A stretch of 8,870 nucleotides of DNA from Actinomycetota bacterium (GCA_003541285.1 DPMS01000475.1:1-8870), one strand, 5' to 3'; positions 1 to 5,990 are shown, numbered from the stretch's first letter. Made by a program: numbers and translations. Notes: generated by a model not told the origin, from the letters alone.

Positions 1-44
1 CCGGGGTGGACGTACCCGGGGCGGACGTACCCGGGGCGGACGGA
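1..44. repeat. 15-bp tandem repeat inside the dnaX tail
   Basis: Three near-identical 15-base units occur in a row: 1-14 (cut by the window edge), 15-29 and 30-44. The consensus is CCCGGGGCGGACGTA with single-base differences. Fifteen bases is five codons, so on the minus strand the units encode a repeated Ser-Ala-Pro-Gly-Thr pentapeptide in the disordered tail of DnaX. Copy number may continue beyond the window. Confidence 0.85.
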
Positions 45-1984
45 CCGGAAGGCACCGGATCCGGGCCTTGCCGGCCAGCGCTGGACGGCCCGGCACCTTC
101 CCGGCCCGGCGCCGGCCCGGCCTGCACCGGGGGAGCATCGGCCGGTGGGTGTTGCAGGTCACCGCCGGCCGGGCCATGGCCGCCGGACGAGACCGGGCGG
201 GAGCCAGCGGCTGCCGGGCCACCGGCCACCGCTCTCACCCGCACGTTCAGCCCGAGCATGGCCGCGAGCGCGCCGATCAGGACCTGATCATGCCCGCTGG
301 CGGCGAAGCCCCTGGCATTGCCCTCACTCGGGAACGCGATCGTCAGCAGGCCGTTCCGCAGTTCCTGGACGCTTGCCGAGTTCAGCAGCATCCAGGCCAC
401 CTTGCGCTCGCTGCGCACAGTGTCCAGGATGTCCGGCCAGCGCTCGCGGAGCGTGTCGGCGTCCAGCGGGGCTGCGCCGCGCTGCTGGCCAGGGTCCGCG
501 TGAGCGGCTGGCGCGGTCGCGGGTTCGTGCCTGGCATCCGAGTCCGCCTGCTGACCCGCTCGTGCCGGGGGTCCTTCCCGGAGCTGAATCTCCGCTTCCC
601 CCCGGGGCGCCTCGTCGGCACGGGGCACAGCGCGCCCAGGAGGTGCACTGCGCGCCGGGCTGCCGGGACCCTCCTGCCGGGCAGTCCCGCCGGGCACATC
701 GGGGGACCGGGTGGGAAGGCTCGCGGGCTCCACCTGTCCCCGCAAGCCCCCGGCCAGCTGATGCTCCAGCCGTTCCAGCCGTGCCAGCAGCGCCTTTTCG
801 CCGGTGCTGGCAGCGGGCAGGAGAACCTGCGCACACATCAGTTCCAGCAGCAGCCGCGGCGAAGTCGTCCCACGCATCTGGATGAGGCCTTCGCTGACGA
901 TCTCGGCCGCGCGCGTCAGCTCCGCCTGGCCGAACCGACCTGCCTGCTCGGCCATCCGCTCCAGCCGGTCGGCGGGCGCGTCTAGCAGGCCGCTGTGCCC
1001 GGCGCCGGGGACGGCCGCCAGGATGATCAGGTCCCGGAGCCGGTCGAGCAGGTCGGCGGCGAACCGGCGCGGGTCGTGCCCACCTTCCACCGCCCGGTCC
1101 ACCGTGCCGAATACGGCCGCGCCGTCCCCGCTGGCAAGCGCGTCCACCATCTCATCAAGCAGACTGTCGTCGCTGTACCCGAGCAGGGTCACCGTCCGGT
1201 CGTAAGTGAGACCTTCCGGCCCGGCTCCGGCGAGCAACTGGTCGAGGACCGACAGCGAGTCCCGCACCGATCCCGCCCCTGCCTTGACCACCAGCGGCAG
1301 CACCGCCGGCTCGTAGCTGACTCCCTCGGTGCCCAGGATCTGCTCCAGCAGTTCCCGCAGCACGGCCGGCGGTACGAGCCGGAACGGGTAGTGGTGGGTG
1401 CGCGAGCGGATCGTCGGGATGACCTTCTCCGGCTCGGTGGTGGCGAACACGAACTTCAGGTGCGGCGGCGGTTCTTCCACCAGTTTGAGCAGGGCGTTGA
1501 AGCCGCCACTGGTGACCATGTGGGCTTCATCGATGATGTAGATCTTGAAACGGCCGGACACGGGCGCATAAAACGCCCGTTCCCGTAGATCCCGGGCGTC
1601 GTCGACCCCGCCATGCGAGGCCGCGTCGATCTCGATCACGTCGATGCTGCCGGGGCCGGAGGGAGCCAGGGCCACGCAGGACGCACACACCCCGCACGGG
1701 TCCGGGGTGGGTCCCTGCTCACAGTTGAGCGACCTGGCAAGGATCCTGGCGCTGGAGGTCTTCCCGCAGCCCCTGGGGCCGCTGAAGAGATACGCGTGAT
1801 TGACCCGCCCGTTGCGAAGGGCCTGCTGCAGCGGCTCCGTTACGTGTTCCTGGCCTTTGACCTCGGCGAAGCTGGCCGGGCGGTACTTGCGATACAGGGC
1901 CAGTGGGGCAGGGTTGCCAGGAGCGCCGGGGGCCGCCGGCTTCTTGCGGGGTGCGGCTTTCTTCCGGGGTGCGTCGCCTGCCAT
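1..1984 (-). CDS. dnaX: DNA polymerase III subunit gamma/tau (DnaX), C-terminus beyond the left edge
   Basis: DnaX is the ATPase motor of the clamp loader, which places the beta clamp on primed DNA in the cytoplasmic replisome. The frame is open for 661 codons from ATG at 1984 to the window edge. After a Lys/Pro/Ala-rich leader (residues 1-25) comes LYRKYRPASF (30-39). The Walker A motif GPRGCGKT is at 69-76. The four zinc-module cysteines are at 88, 97, 100 and 103. The Walker B DEAH is at 152-155, and a sensor/arginine-finger segment FATTEPEKVIPTIRSRT is near 180-196. These are the diagnostic DnaX motifs in the right order. The lid and oligomerisation domain runs to about residue 390, followed by a Pro/Gly/Ala-rich linker, a folded block near 500-570 and another low-complexity tail. 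An in-frame ATG at 1993 is possible, but the AGG of GCGAGG sits nine bases before 1984, which favours 1984. The gene follows ffs closely on the same strand. Identification is secure; only the C-terminal tail is missing. Confidence 0.97.
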   Translation of the reverse strand, partial: MAGDAPRKKAAPRKKPAAPGAPGNPAPLALYRKYRPASFAEVKGQEHVTEPLQQALRNGRVNHAYLFSGPRGCGKTSSARILARSLNCEQGPTPDPCGVCASCVALAPSGPGSIDVIEIDAASHGGVDDARDLRERAFYAPVSGRFKIYIIDEAHMVTSGGFNALLKLVEEPPPHLKFVFATTEPEKVIPTIRSRTHHYPFRLVPPAVLRELLEQILGTEGVSYEPAVLPLVVKAGAGSVRDSLSVLDQLLAGAGPEGLTYDRTVTLLGYSDDSLLDEMVDALASGDGAAVFGTVDRAVEGGHDPRRFAADLLDRLRDLIILAAVPGAGHSGLLDAPADRLERMAEQAGRFGQAELTRAAEIVSEGLIQMRGTTSPRLLLELMCAQVLLPAASTGEKALLARLERLEHQLAGGLRGQVEPASLPTRSPDVPGGTARQEGPGSPARSAPPGRAVPRADEAPRGEAEIQLREGPPARAGQQADSDARHEPATAPAAHADPGQQRGAAPLDADTLRERWPDILDTVRSERKVAWMLLNSASVQELRNGLLTIAFPSEGNARGFAASGHDQVLIGALAAMLGLNVRVRAVAGGPAAAGSRPVSSGGHGPAGGDLQHPPADAPPVQAGPAPGREGAGPSSAGRQGPDPVPSGPSAPGTSAPGTSTP

Positions 1985-2010
1985 GACCTGCATCCTCGCC
2001 GGGACGGGAA

Positions 2011-2100
2011 GGGACCCCCCGCACACCCGCCAGAGCCCGCGTACCCTTGCTGCCTTCCGGCCCTGGGGGAGTTGGCGAGATAACGCCGTGCGAGGGGTCT
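2011..2100 (-). ncRNA. ffs: Signal recognition particle RNA, small bacterial type (4.5S-like)
   Basis: This is the RNA scaffold that binds Ffh and guides ribosomes making membrane or secreted proteins to FtsY. Read on the minus strand, the apical hairpin GGCCGGAAGGC carries the GGAA tetraloop. It is followed by AGCAAGGGT, the symmetric-loop sequence that Ffh recognises. The outer ends pair: GACCCCTCGCAC near 2099 pairs with GTGTGCGGGGGGTC near 2012, closing a rod of about 90 nt. That is the expected size and shape for the short SRP RNA. The exact ends are set by pairing and are uncertain by a few bases. The gene lies 26 bp upstream of dnaX on the same strand, a neighbourhood known in actinobacteria. 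Confidence 0.93.
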
Positions 2101-2106
2101 GCCGCC

Positions 2107-2112
2107 AGTCTA
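2107..2112 (-). promoter_or_regulatory. Probable -10 element for ffs
   Basis: On the minus strand TAGACT matches the actinobacterial sigma-A -10 pattern TANNNT. It lies seven bases before the predicted first paired base of the SRP RNA. I see no convincing -35 hexamer 17-18 bases further upstream, so the call rests on position and the -10 match alone. Confidence 0.45.
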
Positions 2113-2175
2113 GCCGCGGGCCGCAGCCCACGCGCCTGATCCCCGGTGGACTCGCGGACCGGTAAGCTTTCCGGC

Positions 2176-2263
2176 GGAGGATTCGCCTAGTGGCCTAGGG
2201 CGCACGCTTGGAAAGCGTGTTGGGGGCAACCCCTCGCGAGTTCGAATCTCGCATCCTCCGCCA
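2176..2263 (+). tRNA. tRNA-Ser (anticodon GGA)
   Basis: The acceptor stem pairs GGAGGAT (2176-2182) with ATCCTCC (2253-2259). The discriminator G is at 2260 and an encoded CCA at 2261-2263. The anticodon stem CACGC/GCGTG (2203-2207, 2215-2219) encloses loop TTGGAAA, giving anticodon GGA at 2210-2212, which reads UCC/UCU serine codons. A long variable arm with a GGGG/CCCC stem (2220-2235) is the class II feature expected of serine tRNAs. The T arm GCGAG-TTCGAAT-CTCGC (2236-2252) is perfect. The tRNA is divergent from ffs. The DNA beyond its 3' end has an accessory character, and serine tRNA 3' ends are common integration sites for tyrosine-recombinase elements. Confidence 0.97.
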
Positions 2264-2904
2264 CGCTGATCTGCAAGAACACCGGTGGGTGACCGCCGAC
2301 GAGTGGGCTCATTGTGTTCCCGTGGGCTCATTTGATGGCTCATTCCCACAGCCGCGGACCGTGCCGCTGCCGACACCAGCTGCGGTGGTTGTGCCTGGTC
2401 AGAGGCGTAACGCACGGGTCTGAACTGAGGAGCCCACGCCGTCAAGGCGTGCGCTCCTCAGCACGACTGAACTGGGCATCGCGGCTCGATACGTTCACGG
2501 AATGCGGGCTCAAGAGGGGCTTGTTCTGCTCAAAGTAGCGGTGCCATGAGCGGCGGCCTCGGCGCACCGAGCGGCCTGGCCTGCTTGCCCAAGGTGCCGA
2601 TCGCCAGGAGGCCGCCATCGGTCCAGATCGCACCTGGATCAGGAGTGGTCGTGCTGGCCTCAGCGCTGACTCGGCAGGGAGCAGACTGGCGGCAAACGAC
2701 CAGCTAATCCAATCACTTTCTGTGATGGCAAGGAGGGGGTGGAGAGCTTACGTTCCAGCGGCCGCAGGTACTGGTGAGAGATTGGTCTTCACCACCTGCA
2801 CAAGCGCGCCGAATTCAGCGTCGGACCCATGGATGGCCCGCCTGCCGCAGAGCACGTCGTGTTACCGGCTGACCTAACCGGACCCCGGTTGGTGGTCCGC
2901 CCGT
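2264..2904. other. Stretch without a recognisable gene, downstream of tRNA-Ser
   Basis: About 640 bases hold no open frame I can assign. Short frames on both strands give Arg/Ser/Pro-rich peptides typical of non-coding high-GC DNA. The only clear structure is the palindrome at 2425-2461. A modest run with good third-position GC lies on the minus strand around 2530-2640 (reading GAIWTDGGLLAIGTLGKQ) but ends in a TGA and matches nothing I know. A small hairpin TCAC-ttctct-like loop-GTGA occurs near 2716-2729. The stretch is best read as decayed mobile DNA. Confidence 0.6.
2425..2461. repeat. 37-base imperfect palindrome, possibly an IS200/IS605-type end
   Basis: CTGAGGAGC (2425-2433) pairs with GCTCCTCAG (2453-2461). 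Inside it, CACGCC (2435-2440) pairs with GGCGTG (2446-2451) around loop GTCAA, leaving one C-C mismatch. The 15 paired positions make a strong hairpin. No T-run follows on either strand. Elements of the IS200/IS605 group end in imperfect hairpins of this size and general composition, often with a TCA next to the stem, and one occurs here (CTCAG). No tnpA or tnpB is recognisable beside it, so this could be an orphan end. An intrinsic terminator for upstream transcription is the alternative. Confidence 0.5.
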
Positions 2905-3112
2905 TATGAGTGCTGCGGTTGGTGGTGGCGGGCGGGCTGGTGGAGATCCTGCACGCCGGGGTGGTGGTCGCCACCCACGCGCAGCGGTTGCGGGAGGTCC
3001 AGGCCGACCGCGCGCTGCGGGCCTGGGTGGCACGGCGTGCCTGGGACGCCACCGCGGGCCTGACCGTCACCCGGCTCGCCGACGGCGGCGGGGTCGTCAG
3101 CTTCGCCCAGTC
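2877..3112 (+). pseudogene. IS481-type transposase fragment (C-terminal region)
   Basis: In the frame of 2910 the peptide reads VVAGGLVEILHAGVVVATHAQR, then after an Ala/Arg-rich linker GLTVTRLADGGGVVSFA. This resembles the beta-rich C-terminal tail of IS481-family DDE transposases, where a V-x-I/V...G-x-L/V-x-x-THxxR strand pair is followed by a linker and a 'VTR.VD..G.VSFAG' segment. Codon choice is strongly GC3. A TGA at 2907-2909 interrupts the frame just upstream, and the homology-like pattern stops abruptly at SFA (about 3112), where family members continue with a G-x-x-Y segment. Neither the catalytic DDE core nor the N-terminal HTH is present. It is a remnant and cannot be active. Family assignment is from recall of the pattern. 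Confidence 0.55.
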
Positions 3113-3223
3113 CTCCGAGCCGTCGCGGGGGTCGAGCCGTGTTCCGGCCGGCGAGCAGGAGACCAGATCCCAGTCTTGCCAGGATGTGCCCGCCGCCAGC
3201 CGTTCTTGCCCTGACCGCATGCT

Positions 3224-3239
3224 CAGCCAGCGTTGGCTG
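3224..3239 (-). terminator. Hairpin just after the secreted-protein gene
   Basis: CAGCCA (3224-3229) pairs with TGGCTG (3234-3239) around a four-base loop, nine bases beyond the stop codon of the minus-strand secreted-protein gene. There is no U-run, as is common for terminators in high-GC actinobacteria. Its position supports a terminator role, but the stem is short. Confidence 0.35.
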
Positions 3240-3247
3240 GCGGCGTA

Positions 3248-4126
3248 TCACGCCTTGCCCAGGCACAGCGCGTATGAATCGAAGTCGCGCGAGAAATTGT
3301 CGAGGTCGGCGGCCTTGACCTGCCAGGCATTCGCCGAGACCGGCGCGCTTGCCTGGATGCTCCAGTACGGGCCGATGCTCGCGATCACATGGCCGCCACC
3401 GGTCATCACCTCTTGAGGTCCGCATGACACATCAGCGGTCTGGACCGAGTACGGCGGGACGGTGGCCGCCGTGTGGACGGTGCTGACCGTCAGTCCCCTG
3501 ACCGGCTTGGAGTTCTTCTTCGCCAGGCAGATCGCATACGAGTGGAACGTGGTCGTGAGCGGGACTTCGTTGTCGATCTCGACGTTCCAGGTGCCGCTGC
3601 TGAGCGGCGAGTTGCTGAAGACGCTCCAGTTGGCGCTGACGTTGTACACGTCATAGCCGCCGCCGGTACGCAACTCACCGGCCGGGCATGCGGCGCCGGC
3701 CTCCGCGGTCTCATGGGCCGGCGCGTTCACAGCCGTGTACACCACCTGCGTGGTGTACTGGCTGGCGGCCTTCTTCCCCCCCGTCGCGCAGATCGCATAA
3801 GCCGAGAAGCTCAGCGGCTGGGCGCTGAAGTTCACCGGCTCGACCAGCCACGTCGTGCCGTTCAGCGGCGCGTCGACATAGATCCGCCAGCCGGTAGAGG
3901 TGCTGTTGACCACATAGCCCCCGCCGACGAGCAACTCGCCGGCGGCGCACGTCGCGCCGGCCTCGCCAGTGTCATCGGCAGGCGCCATCGCAGCGACGGT
4001 GACGATGTGGGTCGTGAGGCCATGGACCCCGACCGGTCCTGCCACCGCCGGACTGATCCCCATCAAGGCGATCGCCAGCCCGGCGCCGGCCGCCGCGCCC
4101 CCCGCCACGAAAGCATGCTTGCGCAT
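3248..4126 (-). CDS. Secreted protein with three tandem ~87-residue repeats
   Basis: The 292-residue product starts with a typical Sec signal peptide: MRKH, a hydrophobic Ala/Gly/Leu stretch (residues 7-25), and a likely cleavage after AVA at 27-29. The mature part is three repeats at about 41-116, 127-204 and 213-291. Each holds C-x-x-G/Q-E-(L/V), then GGG-(Y/H), a central W, a Pro, a second W-x-V and a closing (F-x-S/A)-Y-A-(I/L)-C. Cysteine pairs are at 60/113, 147/200 and 235/288, always 53 apart, which suggests one disulfide per repeat. There are no other cysteines, no enzyme motif and no C-terminal anchor, so the protein is probably free outside the cell. GGAGG (4133-4137) lies six bases before ATG 4126, a strong ribosome-binding site that fixes the start. 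Similar repeat proteins occur in actinomycetes without a known function; I do not assign one. The flanks are transposase remnants, yet this gene is uninterrupted. Confidence 0.85.
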   Translation of the reverse strand: MRKHAFVAGGAAAGAGLAIALMGISPAVAGPVGVHGLTTHIVTVAAMAPADDTGEAGATCAAGELLVGGGYVVNSTSTGWRIYVDAPLNGTTWLVEPVNFSAQPLSFSAYAICATGGKKAASQYTTQVVYTAVNAPAHETAEAGAACPAGELRTGGGYDVYNVSANWSVFSNSPLSSGTWNVEIDNEVPLTTTFHSYAICLAKKNSKPVRGLTVSTVHTAATVPPYSVQTADVSCGPQEVMTGGGHVIASIGPYWSIQASAPVSANAWQVKAADLDNFSRDFDSYALCLGKA

Positions 4127-4151
4127 ACGCCACCTCCGGCCCCACTCAAGA

Positions 4152-4180
4152 AATATGGTCGTTCTTTACCGGGAGATTAA
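4152..4180 (-). promoter_or_regulatory. Candidate promoter for the secreted-protein gene
   Basis: On the minus strand CATATT (4152-4157) resembles a -10 box, and TTAATC (4175-4180) stands 17 bases upstream as a weak -35. The local sequence is clearly AT-richer than its surroundings. Transcription would begin near 4145, leaving a leader of about 20 nt that contains the GGAGG site. Confidence 0.35.
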
Positions 4181-4184
4181 CACC

Positions 4185-4523
4185 TCATGGGGTCTTAGGG
4201 CCGTCCTGTCGATCATGCTGAGAGCCAGCCAAGGGCTGCGATGAGGACTGTCTGTGGTCAAGCCTCTGGCACAAGATCGTGAATTCGATTCTTGTGGATC
4301 GGTGCGGTGACGCGCACCGGATGATCTCGATCAGCGGGCGCATGCCCAGGGCCTCGTGCGGCCGGGTCCCGTTGAAGATCATCCGGTAGTGCCCGGCTTG
4401 GTGGCACAGGTCGGCCAGGGCGGCGATCTGGCCGGCGTGACGGTAGAGGTGCTCGTATTTCAGGGAGCCGAACGCCCGTTCGCGGACGCCGCTCTGGCTC
4501 GCGCAGGGCGGGCCGGGTCCGGG
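4185..4523 (-). pseudogene. Integrase-core (rve) transposase, C-terminal remnant
   Basis: From about 4502 to 4300 the minus strand reads SGVRERAFGSLKYEHLYR followed by a helix and FNGTRPHEALGMRP. In IS3/IS481-type DDE transposases the third catalytic Glu sits in 'NG(V/I)(R/A)ER..G(S/T)LK', and the domain closes with 'YN..RPHEALG'. Both are visible here, with the Glu in VRER. The first two catalytic Asp residues and the HTH are missing: an in-frame TGA at 4524-4526 ends the open frame upstream. Beyond RPLIEI the reading drifts into unrelated sequence to a stop at 4185. The remnant sits directly behind the small ORF ending at 4524, in the same frame, suggesting insertion into or next to that gene. 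Confidence 0.7.
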
Positions 4524-4958
4524 TCACATGCGTTCATCCGGACCGGGTGATGCGGTCGGGCGGCCCGGGTGGTTCCTAATGGAAGTGGTGACCGCGCCGG
4601 CCGCGGCAGACCTCCCCGCCGACGCCGCCAGCGGTCCGGCACGGGCGCGGGGCAGGCCGCCGGTGACTAGTTGCTGGTGGATGTGCTCCAGCGCCGGCAG
4701 TGACTCGATGGTGTCGTCGATCTCCCGGTGCGTGCGGTCGCTGATGTTGCGGTAGGCCTGGATGGTCACCAGCAGCCTGCGTTCGTGGGTGGCGCGGGCC
4801 TCGTCGCGGACCCGGATCTGCTCTTCCAGGACGCGAGCGGCATCCAGGTAGCTGGCGTGCACGGCGGCATCGGTCTTGTCGTCGACGTCCCGGCCGCTGA
4901 GGTCGTCTTCCAGTTTCGGCGCGCAGGGCGCTGTTGTCGCGGCCGACCGGCCTCTCAA
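4524..4958 (-). CDS. Hypothetical helical protein (144 aa)
   Basis: I do not recognise this gene. It is charged and probably alpha-helical from about residue 15 to 98, with heptad-like stretches such as YLDAARVLEEQIRVRDEA, so a short coiled coil is plausible. There is no signal peptide, membrane segment or catalytic motif. Third codon positions are overwhelmingly G or C in the helical part, which supports real coding. The best start is TTG at 4958, overlapping the stop of the upstream frame in TTGA; no strong ribosome-binding site precedes it, so translation by coupling is likely. The last 30 residues (SAGRSAAA to DERM) are low complexity, and the stop abuts a transposase remnant in the same frame, so the original C-terminus may have been lost. 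The pair could also be one gene split by a frameshift. Confidence 0.5.
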   Translation of the reverse strand: MRGRSAATTAPCAPKLEDDLSGRDVDDKTDAAVHASYLDAARVLEEQIRVRDEARATHERRLLVTIQAYRNISDRTHREIDDTIESLPALEHIHQQLVTGGLPRARAGPLAASAGRSAAAGAVTTSIRNHPGRPTASPGPDERM

Positions 4959-5140
4959 CAGGTAGGAATTCGCTCCGCAGCCTGAGGTGCGGCGGCGTCG
5001 GCCTCGGCGGCAGAGGGCAGCTCCGCCAGCACGGCCTCGAAGGCGGGAGCATCGGTACGTAGGCGCCCATCACGGTTACCCCGATGCTGTTCCACCGCTG
5101 CAACAGCGGCCCCCAGGAGAGAGCGAGCAGCAGGTGTCAA
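4955..5140 (-). CDS. Hypothetical small protein (61 aa), coupled to the next ORF
   Basis: This is an unrecognised Ala/Glu-rich peptide, mostly helix-forming (AARSLLGAAVAAVEQH, then FEAVLAELPSAAEADAAA), ending in IPTC. It has no known domain, signal or membrane segment. Codon use in its second half is GC3-rich as in the downstream ORF. The frame opens after a TAG at about 5166, and TTG 5140 is the only usual start candidate before the body; no good Shine-Dalgarno sequence precedes it, so the start is weak. Its TGA overlaps the downstream TTG by four bases. It may be the N-terminal half of a protein broken by frameshift, with 4524-4958 as the other half. Confidence 0.4.
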   Translation of the reverse strand: MTPAARSLLGAAVAAVEQHRGNRDGRLRTDAPAFEAVLAELPSAAEADAAAPQAAERIPTC

Positions 5141-5289
5141 GGCGTCGCGTGATTCAGTCGCATGGGCAGGCTACTGGAACCAGCGCAGCGGGCTCATGGC
5201 GGCGCTTCCGCAGCGCAGCCAGCGGAAATGACCCATGAACGGCTCGAATGATCTCATCCCCCCGACCTGAGCCGTCAAGGCGCACCTTC

Positions 5290-5613
5290 TCAGGCCGCCT
5301 CGGTCGTGGTGACCGTGAGGGTGTGGTCGCCGAAGCTGGCGATCAGGTCGAGCCGGCCGCCGAGCGCTTCGACATAGCGGGCGACGGCTTCGATGGTGGC
5401 GAGTTCGCCGCGTTCGACCTGGGAGACCCGGCCGGGGGTGACGCCCATGGTCTCGGCGAGCTGGGCCTGGGTGAGCCCGTGGCGCTTGCGTTCCTCCGCC
5501 AGCCGGTATCCCGTCTGGCGGGCCATGAGTTCCTTGCGGCGCCGCTCGGCCTCTTCCTGGCCGCCGACCCGTTCAACGTAGGCGGCGCGGCCCCACTTGG
5601 TGTATCCGCTCAT
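5290..5613 (-). CDS. XRE-family helix-turn-helix transcriptional regulator (107 aa)
   Basis: The product is a small cytoplasmic DNA-binding protein. The N-terminal 30 residues are charged. The HTH_3 domain spans about 36-90: RLAEERKRHGLTQAQLAETMGV, then TPGRVSQVERGE as recognition helix and following turn, and VARYVEALGGRLDLIASFG as the closing helix and strand. This is the pattern of antitoxin-like XRE proteins of actinomycetes, which normally repress their own promoter and often pair with a RelE/HigB-type toxin. No toxin gene is visible on either side, so it is an orphan here. ATG 5613 is preceded at eight bases by GAGGAG (5622-5627), a strong site that decides the start. The frame also stays open upstream into a short-chain dehydrogenase fragment, so a longer fusion product is possible. 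Confidence 0.88.
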   Translation of the reverse strand: MSGYTKWGRAAYVERVGGQEEAERRRKELMARQTGYRLAEERKRHGLTQAQLAETMGVTPGRVSQVERGELATIEAVARYVEALGGRLDLIASFGDHTLTVTTTEAA

Positions 5614-5775
5614 CACCCGGACTCCTCTTCGGACGTCCGGGTCCTTCGACGGCTTGATATCGAGAGAGTTAGCCACGACCGCCCAGCCTCGCTGCCGGTG
5701 CCCGTCGACGAGGCCGGCGCCGATTCCCTGCGAGCCGCCCGTGACGATTGCTACCTTCTGCGTCCTTTTGTTCAC
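5614..5775 (-). pseudogene. Short-chain dehydrogenase/reductase, N-terminal stub fused in frame to the XRE gene
   Basis: From GTG 5775 the frame reads VNKRTQKVAIVTGGSQGIGAG, the classic SDR nucleotide-binding start with the TGxxxGIG motif at residues 12-18. It continues through WAVVANS to IKPSKDPDV, a segment familiar from one SDR subgroup. SDR proteins are about 250 residues. This one is lost after about 48, so it lacks the NNAG motif and the Ser-Tyr-Lys catalytic residues and cannot be an enzyme. The frame then runs without a stop through RRGVRV into the XRE ATG. It begins 26 bp after the stop of the nitronate monooxygenase-like fragment, consistent with a former two-gene operon. Confidence 0.72.
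5622..5627 (-). promoter_or_regulatory. Ribosome-binding site deciding the XRE start
   Basis: On the minus strand GAGGAG is eight bases before ATG 5613. It lies inside the open frame that continues from the dehydrogenase fragment, so the regulator can be initiated independently of the fusion. Confidence 0.7.
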
Positions 5776-5801
5776 GGCTTTTCCGGTCTCATGTGCCCGG
5801 G

Positions 5802-5990
5802 TCACAGGTGGGAGGTGAGCTCGGTCACGATGTCTGCCGCTGACTGTGGCTGTCTCGCGAGTGCGACGCTTTGTCCGGCCCACATCGAGAGCGCTTCGAT
5901 CTCCCCGGTGGCCCGGTCATCGGTGGCGCTGGCTCGTAGCGAACGATTGCCTCGCCGGAGGCGAAGTGCGCGATCACGTCGCCTTCTCCT
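5802..5990 (-). pseudogene. Nitronate monooxygenase-like C-terminal remnant, frameshifted
   Basis: One minus-strand frame reads FASGEAIVRYEPAPPMTG to about 5915. A +1-shifted frame then reads TGEIEALSMWAGQSVALAR and ends ADIVTELTSHL at the TGA 5802-5804. Joined, this matches the C-terminal pattern of FMN-dependent nitronate monooxygenases (2-nitropropane dioxygenase family), in which 'P...TTG(D/E)(I/V)EAM.(L/M)(Y/W)AGQ(S/G)V' precedes a final helix. The shift falls in ACCGGGCCACCGGGG, a short direct repeat prone to slippage. The FMN-binding barrel is absent upstream, so this is a nonfunctional tail. The family call is recalled from pattern and is moderate. Confidence 0.5.

Noticed and set aside
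68..985. Long plus-strand open frames opposite dnaX (also 145-885, 995-1588, 1613-2083)
   Set aside because: They are Arg/Pro/Ala-rich mirror frames of a clearly recognised minus-strand dnaX; long antisense frames are expected in GC3-rich genes.
2789..3425. Minus-strand frames of 143 and 173 codons
   Set aside because: They oppose the plus-strand transposase fragment, have unlike composition and show no domain; the plus frame carries the family pattern.
3473..4180. 235-codon plus-strand frame opposite the secreted protein
   Set aside because: The minus strand has a signal peptide, a ribosome site and three regular repeats; the plus frame is an Arg-rich shadow with no start signal.
5133..5140. 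TTGACA on the minus strand at the start of the 61-residue ORF, as a -35 box
   Set aside because: No -10 like hexamer is found 16-19 bases downstream; it is part of the TTG ACA start codons.
5290..5613. A complete toxin-antitoxin module
   Set aside because: The XRE protein is antitoxin-like, but no RelE, HigB or other toxin frame is present on either side.
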